64,000 bases of DNA from contig NZ_BJXA01000009.1 in assembly GCF_007990755.1 (NCBI RefSeq), forward strand, positions 1 to 64,000. The letters run 5' to 3'. The first letter of the stretch is position 1. Each line of letters opens with the position of its first letter. Below are positions 28,711 to 36,796 of the stretch, in pieces. The position numbers and the translations under genes were made by a program. This DNA is from Nocardia ninae NBRC 108245 (GTDB taxonomy: Bacteria; Actinomycetota; Actinomycetes; Mycobacteriales; Mycobacteriaceae). The notes beneath the pieces were generated by a model. The model had not been told where the DNA came from, did no database searches, and saw only the letters and a program-made list of their open reading frames with translations.

Positions 28711-30929
28711 CGTCGTCGCGCGCCGACGCCGTCGCGCGGTTCGCCGCCGATTGGCAGCGCAGCCTGCGGGCTGAGCGCGTCACGCCGCCGCTCATCGCGG
28801 ACTACGTGCCCGACGGCACTCAGGTGCGGCTCGCGGTGCTGACCGATCTGCTGCGCATCGATCTGCGTGAGCGCTGGGGCCGCGACGCCGACCTCGGCAA
28901 GCGGATCGCGGAGTACCGCAAGGAGTTTCCGGAGGTCGAGCACAGCCCCGAGCTGGCCGACCTGGTCTGCGAGGAGTTCCTGGCCCGGCGCCGCCACGCG
29001 CCGCTGGCCGTCGAGGAATTCCTCACCGAGTATCCGGAGCTGGCCGACGCGGTGCGCGAACGGCTGGCCGACTTCGACATCGATGACTTCGGCACCGCGG
29101 AAACCACCGAAACCGTCGCCGCGCTGGCCGAGCTGAGCCCCGGCCAGCGCATCGACGACTTCGATCTGATCACCGACCTCGGCAGCGGCCTGCTCGGACG
29201 GGTCTTCCTGGCCAGGCAGCGATCCATGCAACGCCTTGTCGCGGTTCGCCTTTCGGCAGGCCGCGCGGCCGCACCGCACACCATGGCGCAGCTCGACCAT
29301 GCGCACATCGTCCGAGTCTTCGATCAGCGGGTACTGAGCACGGACACCACCCGACTCGGCGCCGCCGCACCCCGGCTCGTCTACATGCAGTACCTCCCCG
29401 GCGGCACCGCGGTCGGCGTGCTCGACCAGCGGCGCACCGGCCCCGAGTCCGCTGGCGGCGCGTTGCTGCTGCGCGCCATCGACACGGCGATGGCGGCGAA
29501 AGGTGAGATCCGGCCGTCGGATTCGAGTGTGCGGGCCGAGATCGCGGCGCTGAGCTGGCCGGAGACGGTGGCCTGGGTGGGCAGGCGGCTGGCCGACGCG
29601 CTGGATTACGCGGAGCACCACGGCGTGCAGCATCACGACATCAAACCGGCGAACGTCCTGTTCACCGCCGAGGGTATTCCGAAGTTGGCCGATTTCGCGT
29701 TGCGGGAGTCGGGTCCACGGCCGATGACGAATCCGGCAGCGCAAGCAGATGATTCGCTGCAATACCAGTCGCCGGAGCAGCTGGCCCGGCTGCTCGACCC
29801 GGCCGCACCCGCACCGGGCACCCGCAGCGACCTCTACGCGTTGGGCGTTTTGCTGTGGGAAATGCTCTCGGGTGCAAGCCCGTTCGATGATGCCCCACGG
29901 ACCGGCGAATCATCCGCCGAGACCTACGCGCGCATGCTTGCCGTACGCCGCGCCGGGGTCACCGAGACGGCGCTGTCCCGGCTGCCCGCGAACACCCCGG
30001 CGGCGCTGCGCCGCGTGCTGCTGGACTGCCTGCACGCCGACCCGGAACAGCGCTGGCGCAACGGCTTCGAGCTGGCCGGTCAGCTCGACCTGTGCCTCGA
30101 CGCCCGCGCGCGCAACCTGACCGATCCACCGCCGGCCAGCCTGGCCTATCGGGGCCGCGGCTGGCTGATCCCGTTCGCGGCCGTATGCATCGGCGTGCCG
30201 AACGCGCTCGCCAGCTGGTACAACATCCAGCTGAACCAGTCGCTGATCGTCGACCGGATGTCGGCGGCCGACCAGGACCGGTTCGCCACGGTCGGCTTGC
30301 TCAACAATCTGATCGCCTTCCCGGTCGCGGCACTGCTGTTGATCTTGCTGACCCGCAGGCCGCTGACCATCGGCCTCCGGTTGGCGCGCGGCCGTGCGTA
30401 TTCCGCGCACACGCTGGCCAAGGCCCGCCGCGACACCTTGCTGATGGCCGACTGGGCGGTGCTGGTGCCGTTCGGCTTCTGGCTCGTCGCCGGCGTGATC
30501 TGGCCGCTCGGCCTGGCCATGTCCGGCGTGGAGCTGCCACCGAAGACATTCCTGCATTTCTTTGCGGCACAGGTGGTTTGCGCCGCCATCGCGCTGGCGT
30601 ATCCGTTCTTCCCGATCGCGGTCTACGCGGTCCGCTCGGTGTATCCGCAGTTGCTGGTGCGTGGCGGGATCGGGCCCGGCGACGAGCGCCAGCTGCGAAA
30701 GCTGGCCCGGCGCGGCAACTTCTACCTCGGCGTCGCCGCGTCGGTGCCGCTGCTCGGGGTGGCGGGTGCGACCTTCGTCGACGCCGAAGATCTGGAGTTG
30801 GTGATCGTTCCGGTCCGCATGCTCAGCGTGGGTGGCATTCTGGCTTTCGTGGTTACCTACCGGTTGTTCCGCTGGCTAGAGGCCGATCTGCTCGCGCTGG
30901 CGCGGGCCATCCCGCAGCGGAAGCGATGA
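28707..30929 (+). CDS. predicted membrane pseudokinase, paralogue of upstream kinase
   Basis: 740 aa with the same architecture as its neighbour: short N-terminal EYL/FPEL-type helical region, kinase fold, about six C-terminal transmembrane helices. Three key motifs are altered. The VAVK lysine is Arg181 (VAVRLS), HRD is HHD with Asp311 kept, and DFG is DFA with Asp329 kept. The Gly loop is DLGSGLLGRVF. By family rules phosphotransfer should be weak or absent, so an allosteric or scaffold partner is likely. It overlaps the genes on both sides by four bases. Confidence 0.87.
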   Translation: MTSSRADAVARFAADWQRSLRAERVTPPLIADYVPDGTQVRLAVLTDLLRIDLRERWGRDADLGKRIAEYRKEFPEVEHSPELADLVCEEFLARRRHAPLAVEEFLTEYPELADAVRERLADFDIDDFGTAETTETVAALAELSPGQRIDDFDLITDLGSGLLGRVFLARQRSMQRLVAVRLSAGRAAAPHTMAQLDHAHIVRVFDQRVLSTDTTRLGAAAPRLVYMQYLPGGTAVGVLDQRRTGPESAGGALLLRAIDTAMAAKGEIRPSDSSVRAEIAALSWPETVAWVGRRLADALDYAEHHGVQHHDIKPANVLFTAEGIPKLADFALRESGPRPMTNPAAQADDSLQYQSPEQLARLLDPAAPAPGTRSDLYALGVLLWEMLSGASPFDDAPRTGESSAETYARMLAVRRAGVTETALSRLPANTPAALRRVLLDCLHADPEQRWRNGFELAGQLDLCLDARARNLTDPPPASLAYRGRGWLIPFAAVCIGVPNALASWYNIQLNQSLIVDRMSAADQDRFATVGLLNNLIAFPVAALLLILLTRRPLTIGLRLARGRAYSAHTLAKARRDTLLMADWAVLVPFGFWLVAGVIWPLGLAMSGVELPPKTFLHFFAAQVVCAAIALAYPFFPIAVYAVRSVYPQLLVRGGIGPGDERQLRKLARRGNFYLGVAASVPLLGVAGATFVDAEDLELVIVPVRMLSVGGILAFVVTYRLFRWLEADLLALARAIPQRKR

Positions 30930-31645
30930 CCTCGCCGCGGCCGCTCGGGCGGCTGGTGAGTTTGTCGCATGTGCACGATCCGGCCACCACGCCGCTGTAT
31001 CCGGACGATCCGGAGTTCCGCACCGACATCGTGGCGACGGTCGCCAACGACGGCTACTACCTGCGCTACATCCAGCAGGGCGAGCACACCGGAACCCATT
31101 GGGGCGCACCGATTCACTTCCACTCCGACGGTCTCGGCGCCGACGAACTGGAGCTGGACGATCTGCTGCTGCCCGCGGTGAAGGTCGACGTCCGGGAGCG
31201 GTGCGCCCGCGACCGGGATTACGCGATCACCGTCGCGGATCTGAAGCAATGGGAGGGGCGGCACGGGCGCATTCCGAACGGTGCGGCGGTGATCGCCTGG
31301 ACGGGCTGGGATGCCAAGTGGGGCACTGCGGAATTCCTCGGCACGGCCGAATCCGCGCACCATCAACCGGGTTTCGCGGTCGAGGCCATCGAATGGCTGC
31401 TGCGCACCGGCCGGCTCGGCCATCGCGGCGCGCTCGGCATCGACACTTTCGGTCCCGACCTGGGCACCGACGACAGCTACGCGGTCTCCAAGCTGCTCTA
31501 CGGCGACCACCGCATCAGCCTGGAATGCCTGGCCAACCTGGCGGCCATCCCGGCGACGGGGGCCTGGATCCTGGTCGGCGGGCCGCTCTATCGTCGCGGC
31601 TCCGGCTCGCCCGCAACGATTTTCGGCATACTCCCCGACCGCTGA
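30926..31645 (+). CDS. cyclase family (kynurenine formamidase-like) hydrolase
   Basis: 239 aa, PF04199-like fold. The family signature HxGTHxDxPxHF reads HTGTHWGAPIHF at residues 54-65, so the usual metal-binding Asp is Gly60. Other landmarks are LDDLLLPAVKVDV, GAAVIAWTGWDAKWG and GIDTFGPDLG. The ATG shares four bases (ATGA) with the pseudokinase stop, making it third in the operon. The family hydrolyses N-formyl amides or lactone-like substrates; the substrate here is unknown and activity uncertain given the lost ligand. Confidence 0.88.
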   Translation: MTSPRPLGRLVSLSHVHDPATTPLYPDDPEFRTDIVATVANDGYYLRYIQQGEHTGTHWGAPIHFHSDGLGADELELDDLLLPAVKVDVRERCARDRDYAITVADLKQWEGRHGRIPNGAAVIAWTGWDAKWGTAEFLGTAESAHHQPGFAVEAIEWLLRTGRLGHRGALGIDTFGPDLGTDDSYAVSKLLYGDHRISLECLANLAAIPATGAWILVGGPLYRRGSGSPATIFGILPDR

Positions 31646-31650
31646 CGGAG

Positions 31651-32202
31651 CTAGGAGTAGACCTTCGGGTCGAGGGTGCCGATATAGGGCAGGTCGCGGT
31701 AGCGCTCCGCGTAGTCGAGGCCGTAGCCGACGACGAATTCGTTCGGGATGTCGAAGCCGACGTGGGCGACGTCGACGTGGGTGCGTAACGCATCCGGCTT
31801 GCGTAACAGCGTGACCACCTCGAGCGAGGCCGGATTGCGGGTGGATAGGTTGCGCTTGAGCCAGGACAGCGTCAGGCCCGAGTCGATGATGTCCTCGACG
31901 ATCAGCACATTGCGGCCCGCGATGTCCTTGTCCAGGTCCTTCATAATGCGCACCACGCCGGAGGAGGAGGTGGACGACCCGTACGACGAGACGGCCATGA
32001 ACTCCATCTGGGTCGGGATCGGCAACGCCTTGGCGAGGTCGGTCATGAAGAAGATCGCGCCCTTGAGCACGCCGACCAGCAGCAGGTCACCCTCGGGGGC
32101 GTCCGCGGGATAGCGCTTGGCGATCAGCTCGGCCAGCTCTTTCGTCTTGCCTGCGATCTCTTCCTGGGTGATCAGAACAGACGCGATGTCGTCCCCGTAC
32201 AC
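31651..32202 (-). CDS. hpt: hypoxanthine phosphoribosyltransferase
   Basis: Purine salvage: converts hypoxanthine or guanine plus PRPP to IMP or GMP. About 183 aa from a GTG start (protein [11 protein letters not shown]), with AAGGGAA upstream; an in-frame start at 32247 adds 15 residues. The PRPP loop is [30 protein letters not shown] is the N-terminal signature, and the hood/base segment is [12 protein letters not shown]. Adjacent to tilS as in mycobacteria. Confidence 0.95.
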   Translation of the reverse strand: MYGDDIASVLITQEEIAGKTKELAELIAKRYPADAPEGDLLLVGVLKGAIFFMTDLAKALPIPTQMEFMAVSSYGSSTSSSGVVRIMKDLDKDIAGRNVLIVEDIIDSGLTLSWLKRNLSTRNPASLEVVTLLRKPDALRTHVDVAHVGFDIPNEFVVGYGLDYAERYRDLPYIGTLDPKVYS

Positions 32203-32281
32203 GTCAGCTGTTCCCTTCTGGTTTTCGCTCCCGGACGGCCGACCCATTATGTGTCATCAGCCGCTGCGCAGACGCAGTAAA

Positions 32282-32346
32282 CATTGGCGGCGTTCCCTGG
32301 CCCTGCGTGGTCACGCTTCGCTACCGCCTCCGGGCCTGACGCTCAC
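32282..32346 (-). repeat. inverted dispersed-repeat copy at the tilS 3' end
   Basis: Read on the minus strand, GTGAGCGTCAGGCCCGGAGG followed by CGGTAGCGAAGCGTGACCAC matches the 16.8-kb unit closely. The tilS stop codon (TAG) and its last ~8 codons lie inside the repeat, so the repeat supplies the protein's end. Confidence 0.65.
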
Positions 32347-33349
32347 GCCGCAGTGTCAGCCTGCCATGTTCGCGCGCCGCGACCAACCTGCTACCTGCCG
32401 AGCCGCCGCCGACGGCGACGCCGCCCTGCCCGCGCCAATCGGTGATCAGCTCGTCCACCGCGTGTAAATGCTTGCCGGTCAGCGCTTTCGCCCCGCCCGC
32501 GAGCAGCCAGGCCCGGATTGCCCGGCGGCGCAGGGCGGCGGGGGCAGTGGCGAGCGTCTCGATCGACAGCGTCGCGCCATCACCGGCGGTGTGCAGCAGC
32601 TCACCGGCAAGCGCGTCGAGCACGGCACCGTCGGCGCGCAACTGTTCGGCGGTGCGCGCGAGCGCGGCGGCGACGCCACCGCCGAGCACGTCCTCCAGTA
32701 AGGGCAGCACCTCGGTGCGTAAGCGCACCCTGGTGAACTCGGACGACGTGTTGTGCGGATCCTCGTGCGGGGTGAGCGCCGCGTCTGCGCACAGCTGCCG
32801 GGTCACCGCGCGTCGCACCCCGAGCAGCGGCCTGCCCCACGGCTCGGCCCAGGCGGCCATGCCTTGGATCGAGCGACCGCCGGACCCGCGTGCCAATCCG
32901 AGCAGCACGGTTTCCGCCTGATCGTCCAGGGTATGTCCGAGCAGCACAGGCAGCCCGTTGCGCGCTTCGTCCAACGCCGCGTACCGAACTCGCCGCGCCG
33001 CGGCTTCCATGCCGCCGTCGCCTACGACGTCGACCGCGAGCACCCGCGCTGATCGGCAGCCGAGCGCGAGCGCCGTCGCCGCGGCATCGGCTGCGACCAC
33101 GTCGGAGCCCGGCTGCAATTGGTGGTCGACAACCAGAGCATCGACTGCGTCCGCCTCGACGACCGCGGCCGCGGTGAGCGCTAACGAGTCCGCGCCGCCG
33201 GAGAGCGCAACGGCGACAGTGTCCGACGCGTACTCCCCCAGCCAACCTCGGACGGCCCGCCGAACCTCCAGCACCGCCGCCGTCTCGGGCAGTCGCGCCC
33301 GTGAAACCGAGCGCTCGACCCCCGCGGGTTGTCCGGGCACACGACTCAT
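32321..33349 (-). CDS. tilS: tRNA(Ile)-lysidine synthase
   Basis: Modifies C34 of tRNA-Ile(CAU) to lysidine, essential for reading AUA. 342 aa from MSRVPGQPAG. The ATP pyrophosphatase P-loop is ALSGGADSLAL, with the TilS-specific LGHTLDDQAETVLLGLARGSG and NTSSEFTRVRLRTEVLPLL. The start 57 nt downstream of the longest possible is used because the extension lacks family character. The C-terminal basic tail (RRERQARRR) is encoded by a repeat element. Confidence 0.94.
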   Translation of the reverse strand: MSRVPGQPAGVERSVSRARLPETAAVLEVRRAVRGWLGEYASDTVAVALSGGADSLALTAAAVVEADAVDALVVDHQLQPGSDVVAADAAATALALGCRSARVLAVDVVGDGGMEAAARRVRYAALDEARNGLPVLLGHTLDDQAETVLLGLARGSGGRSIQGMAAWAEPWGRPLLGVRRAVTRQLCADAALTPHEDPHNTSSEFTRVRLRTEVLPLLEDVLGGGVAAALARTAEQLRADGAVLDALAGELLHTAGDGATLSIETLATAPAALRRRAIRAWLLAGGAKALTGKHLHAVDELITDWRGQGGVAVGGGSAGSRLVAAREHGRLTLRRERQARRR

Positions 33350-33487
33350 AACCGGAGCGTACCGATGCACCGCACGTCGAGCGGGGTTCACCGTCCGCAT
33401 CCGCACGGACCCTGAGTTCCGCCACGCCGCTGTCTACAGGCCGCACACCACGCAACAGGGGTGCCCCGCTACAGGACCGGCCGGTTG

Positions 33488-34621
33488 TCAGCCGAGGACG
33501 CGGCTGACCCAGCGTTCCGGGTGCTCGATTTCGTCTGTGCGCGGCAGGGTTTCGCCGTCGGTCCAGATGGTGTTGAAGCGTTCCATACCGACCCGGCCGA
33601 CCACGTCGTCCACGAACGCTTTGCCGCGCACGTACTGCGCGACCTTCGCGTCTACGCCGAGCAGCGCGCGCATGATGCGCTGCAGCGGGTTGGTCGGGCG
33701 CTTGCGGCGCTGGTCGAAGGCGGAACGGATCTGTTCGACCGAGGGCACGACGGCGGGGCCGACGGCGTCCATCACGTGATCGGCGTGGCCTTCCAGCAGG
33801 GTGCCGAGCATGAGCAGACGGTCGAGGGCCTCGCGCTGCGGCGGCGCCTGGGTGGCGCGCAGCAGGCCGACGATGCCGCGGGCGGCGGGATCGTCGGGGG
33901 TGCCGCCGCGGCGGCGGTCGCGCACCTCCTCGACCAGTCGCGACAGCATCTGGTTGAGCGGTTCGTCGCCGACCTCGCCGAGCACCTCGACGTTGGCGCG
34001 CATGTAGTCGGCCAGCCAGGGCGCGGAGGAGAACTGCACCCGGTGGGTCACCTCGTGCAGGCAGACCCAGAGCCGGAAGTCGCTGGGCGAGACGCCCAGT
34101 GCGCGCTCGACCGCCATGATGTTCGGCGCGACCAGCAGCAGCGTGCCGTCCGGACCGGTGAACGGGTCGTACTGGCCGAGGATCGCGGTGGACAGGAAGG
34201 CGAGCATCGCGCCTGCCTGCACGCCCGCCGGTTTGCCTTGCAGCAGTCCGCGCTCGCCGGTGTCGGCACCGGCGCCGGTGAGCTGGGACATCGAGTCGGC
34301 AGCCGCGCTGATCCAGCCGGGCCGGTCGACGATGCGGGCGGCGGGCACCGGCTGGTCGTCGAGCAGCCCGCTCACTTCCCGGACCGGTCCCTCGGCGCGC
34401 ACCGAGGCGGTGGCCAGTTCGGCGACGACCTGCTCGGCCGAGTAGCGCGAGGTGCGCGGGCCGGACGGCACCAGCGCGGCGCCGGTCTTCGCGGCCAGCT
34501 TCCAGTCGACGGCACCGGAGAACCCCGACCGGCCCGTGGCCCGGTCGACCGCGCCCTCGGCGGCAGGCAGCACGGAGCTGCCCGTGCCTGCGTCAGCTGG
34601 GTCGGTATTTTCTCCGTGCAT
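33488..34621 (-). CDS. zinc-dependent metalloprotease-like protein (DUF2342, Rv3626c-like)
   Basis: About 377 aa. A metal-binding HEXXH is visible as CLHEVTHRVQFSSAPWL, with a downstream Glu in LLEGHADHVMD, a gluzincin-like arrangement typical of the actinobacterial DUF2342 family. No signal peptide or membrane segment. It follows dacB closely, and the alternative start at 34648 would overlap dacB by 14 nt. The physiological substrate is unknown. The position hpt-tilS-this-dacB matches Rv3624c-Rv3627c. Confidence 0.88.
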   Translation of the reverse strand: MHGENTDPADAGTGSSVLPAAEGAVDRATGRSGFSGAVDWKLAAKTGAALVPSGPRTSRYSAEQVVAELATASVRAEGPVREVSGLLDDQPVPAARIVDRPGWISAAADSMSQLTGAGADTGERGLLQGKPAGVQAGAMLAFLSTAILGQYDPFTGPDGTLLLVAPNIMAVERALGVSPSDFRLWVCLHEVTHRVQFSSAPWLADYMRANVEVLGEVGDEPLNQMLSRLVEEVRDRRRGGTPDDPAARGIVGLLRATQAPPQREALDRLLMLGTLLEGHADHVMDAVGPAVVPSVEQIRSAFDQRRKRPTNPLQRIMRALLGVDAKVAQYVRGKAFVDDVVGRVGMERFNTIWTDGETLPRTDEIEHPERWVSRVLG

Positions 34622-34634
34622 TGTCAACCACCCG

Positions 34635-36089
34635 TCACGAACATCCACAGTTGCGTAGCGTGCCTGCGATCGCGTCCAAGGCGGGCCTGCTCACCTCCGG
34701 CGGTCGATCGTTCGACATCAACGCGAAGGTCAGCACCCGCCCGTCGGCGTCCAGCACATATCCGACCAACGCGCTGGACACCGACAGAGTTCCGGTCTTG
34801 GCTCGCACCCAGCCCGCGGCGTTGCGGTCGCGCACGACGTAGCGGCTGGTCAGCGAGCCGGTCGCGCCGGCGATCGGCAGGGCGTCCAGCAGCGGCGCCA
34901 AAGTCGTGGCGAGCTGGTCGTTTTCGGGCCTGGCCATGGTGTTCGACGGCTGGATCGCGGTGGCCGCGGTCGGCTTGGCCGCGGTGGCCACGATCCGGTC
35001 GAGCAGTCGCGCCGGAATCCGGTCGTCGACCGACAAGCCGCTGTTGTCGTGCATGACCACCCCGGACACGTCGAAGCCGGCCTTGCTCAGCGCCGCGTTC
35101 ACCGCGTTGACCGCGCCGGTGAACGACGCCTCGCCGCCGGTGGCGACCGAGATCTCCCGCCCGACCGTCTCGGCGAGCACGTTGTCGGAGTAAACCATCA
35201 GGTCGCGCAGCCGGTCCCGCAGCGGCGCCGAACGCACGCTCGCCACCTCGGCCGCGCCCGGCGTCGCGGTGCCCAGCCGCACCTTGGCCGGGTCGAGACC
35301 CAGGTCGGTGGCCAGTCGGCGCCCGGCATCCAAACCCGGTGTCGGGGTGCGCGGCGAGTATTCGACCAGCGGGCGGAGCCTGCCGCCGTCGATCATCACC
35401 GGGTCGATCGGCGCGATCGAGCCGTCGCCGATGTCGATCGGGTCCCAGCCCTGAGCCATGGACGGGCCGGTGTAAGCGGAGGTGTCCACCAGGATCGTGT
35501 CGACAGCCCGGCCGGAGCTCTTGATCTGGCTCACCAGGTCGGACAGGCGCGGCCCGTTCGGGTAGTAACCCTTGCCCTCGGGCTCCGCGGTCAGCGTCGG
35601 ATCACCGCCGCCGACGAGCACCAGCTCGTTGGGCGCGGTTCCGGCCACCACCTTCGTGGTCACCCGGTGGTCCGCGGGCAGCGTGAGCAGCGCGGCGACG
35701 GTGAGCAGGATCTTCGCCGTGGACGACGGGATCATCGACCGGTTCGGGTCGCCGCTCCACAGCACCGTCGCGCTGTCGGCGTCGGTGACCTGACCGGAGA
35801 AGGCGCCCAGATCCGGATTGCCGATGACCGGCGCGAGCGCGGCGGCCACCCCGGCCGGGCTCGGCGCGGGCGCGTTCGACGGCGCGGGGGCGACCTGCGG
35901 AAAGGGGCGGACCGGCGCGGGCGGTGCGGCCGTGGTCAGCCCGCCGTGCCGGAATTCGTCGGTCCACGGCTTGACGGTGAGCAGCACCCCGCCGCCCGCC
36001 GCGAGCAGCACGGCCAGCGTGAGACCGAACCCGATCCAGAGATTGCGGCGCCGCCGGGCAGCCAAGCCACCGATGTTCTTACCAACCAC
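34635..36089 (-). CDS. dacB: D-alanyl-D-alanine carboxypeptidase/endopeptidase (PBP4 type)
   Basis: Peptidoglycan-trimming penicillin-binding protein of the S13 class, 484 aa. One N-terminal transmembrane anchor (about 18-42) and a Pro/Ala linker lead to the extracytoplasmic domain. Active-site motifs: SSTAK (SxxK), YSDN (SxN) and KTGT (KTG). The GTG start at 36089 has AGGAGAG about 10 nt upstream and is preferred over the in-frame 36158. Divergent from ppa across 158 nt. Orthologue of Rv3627c by synteny. Confidence 0.93.
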   Translation of the reverse strand: MVGKNIGGLAARRRRNLWIGFGLTLAVLLAAGGGVLLTVKPWTDEFRHGGLTTAAPPAPVRPFPQVAPAPSNAPAPSPAGVAAALAPVIGNPDLGAFSGQVTDADSATVLWSGDPNRSMIPSSTAKILLTVAALLTLPADHRVTTKVVAGTAPNELVLVGGGDPTLTAEPEGKGYYPNGPRLSDLVSQIKSSGRAVDTILVDTSAYTGPSMAQGWDPIDIGDGSIAPIDPVMIDGGRLRPLVEYSPRTPTPGLDAGRRLATDLGLDPAKVRLGTATPGAAEVASVRSAPLRDRLRDLMVYSDNVLAETVGREISVATGGEASFTGAVNAVNAALSKAGFDVSGVVMHDNSGLSVDDRIPARLLDRIVATAAKPTAATAIQPSNTMARPENDQLATTLAPLLDALPIAGATGSLTSRYVVRDRNAAGWVRAKTGTLSVSSALVGYVLDADGRVLTFALMSNDRPPEVSRPALDAIAGTLRNCGCS

Positions 36090-36247
36090 AGCCCGCAGCT
36101 CTCCTCGACTGATTTCCGCAGCAGCCGCCTGCCGCACCCATGTCCCCGCCGACCACACTATCCTCGTTGCGCAACCGTTCCCCCGAACAACCTGGCGAGT
36201 CGGCAGTCGTTACTGCTCATGCTCATAGATGCACCGAAGGAGATGGC

Positions 36248-36739
36248 GTGGAGTTCGACGTCACCATCGAGATCCCCAAGGGCTCTCGGAACAAGTACGA
36301 GGTCGATCACGAGACCGGACGGGTCCGGCTCGACCGGCACCTCTACACCTCCATGGTCTACCCCGCCGACTACGGCTACATCGAGAACACCCTGGGCGAG
36401 GACGGTGACCCGCTGGACGCGCTGGTCCTGCTGCCCGAGTCGGTGTTCCCCGGCTGCCTCATCGAGGTGCGCCCGGTGGCGATGTACAAGATGGTCGACG
36501 AGGCAGGCGGCGACGACAAGGTGCTGTGCGTGCCGGCCGGCGATCCGCGCTGGGACCACATCCAGGACCTGAAGGATGTGCCGGAGTTCGAGCTGGCCGC
36601 GATCAAGCACTTCTTCGAGCGCTACAAGGATCTCGAGCCGGGCAAGTACGTCAAGGGCTCGGAGTGGGTCGGCCGCGCCGAGGCCGAGACCGAGGTTGCC
36701 GCCTCGATCCAGCGGCTGAAGGACAACGGCGGACACTGA
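36248..36739 (+). CDS. ppa: inorganic pyrophosphatase, family I
   Basis: Hydrolyses pyrophosphate to drive biosynthesis; essential Mg-dependent cytosolic hexamer. 163 aa starting [20 protein letters not shown]. The substrate/metal site [16 protein letters not shown] is intact, as are YPADYGYI and [13 protein letters not shown]. The GTG start is preceded by GAAGGAG. A strong hairpin terminator follows. Confidence 0.97.
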   Translation: MEFDVTIEIPKGSRNKYEVDHETGRVRLDRHLYTSMVYPADYGYIENTLGEDGDPLDALVLLPESVFPGCLIEVRPVAMYKMVDEAGGDDKVLCVPAGDPRWDHIQDLKDVPEFELAAIKHFFERYKDLEPGKYVKGSEWVGRAEAETEVAASIQRLKDNGGH

Positions 36740-36754
36740 CGCCGTCACGACAAA

Positions 36755-36784
36755 GCGGGAAGTCCGTTCGGGCTTCCCGCTTTT
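36755..36784. terminator. bidirectional terminator between ppa and the SARP gene
   Basis: A perfect 8-bp stem GCGGGAAG/CTTCCCGC with a 10-nt loop is followed by TTTT on the plus strand, 15 nt after ppa. The convergent SARP gene ends 12 nt further on, and an A-rich flank gives a weak T-run on the minus strand. Confidence 0.88.
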
Positions 36785-36796
36785 CGTGTCCAGGCG

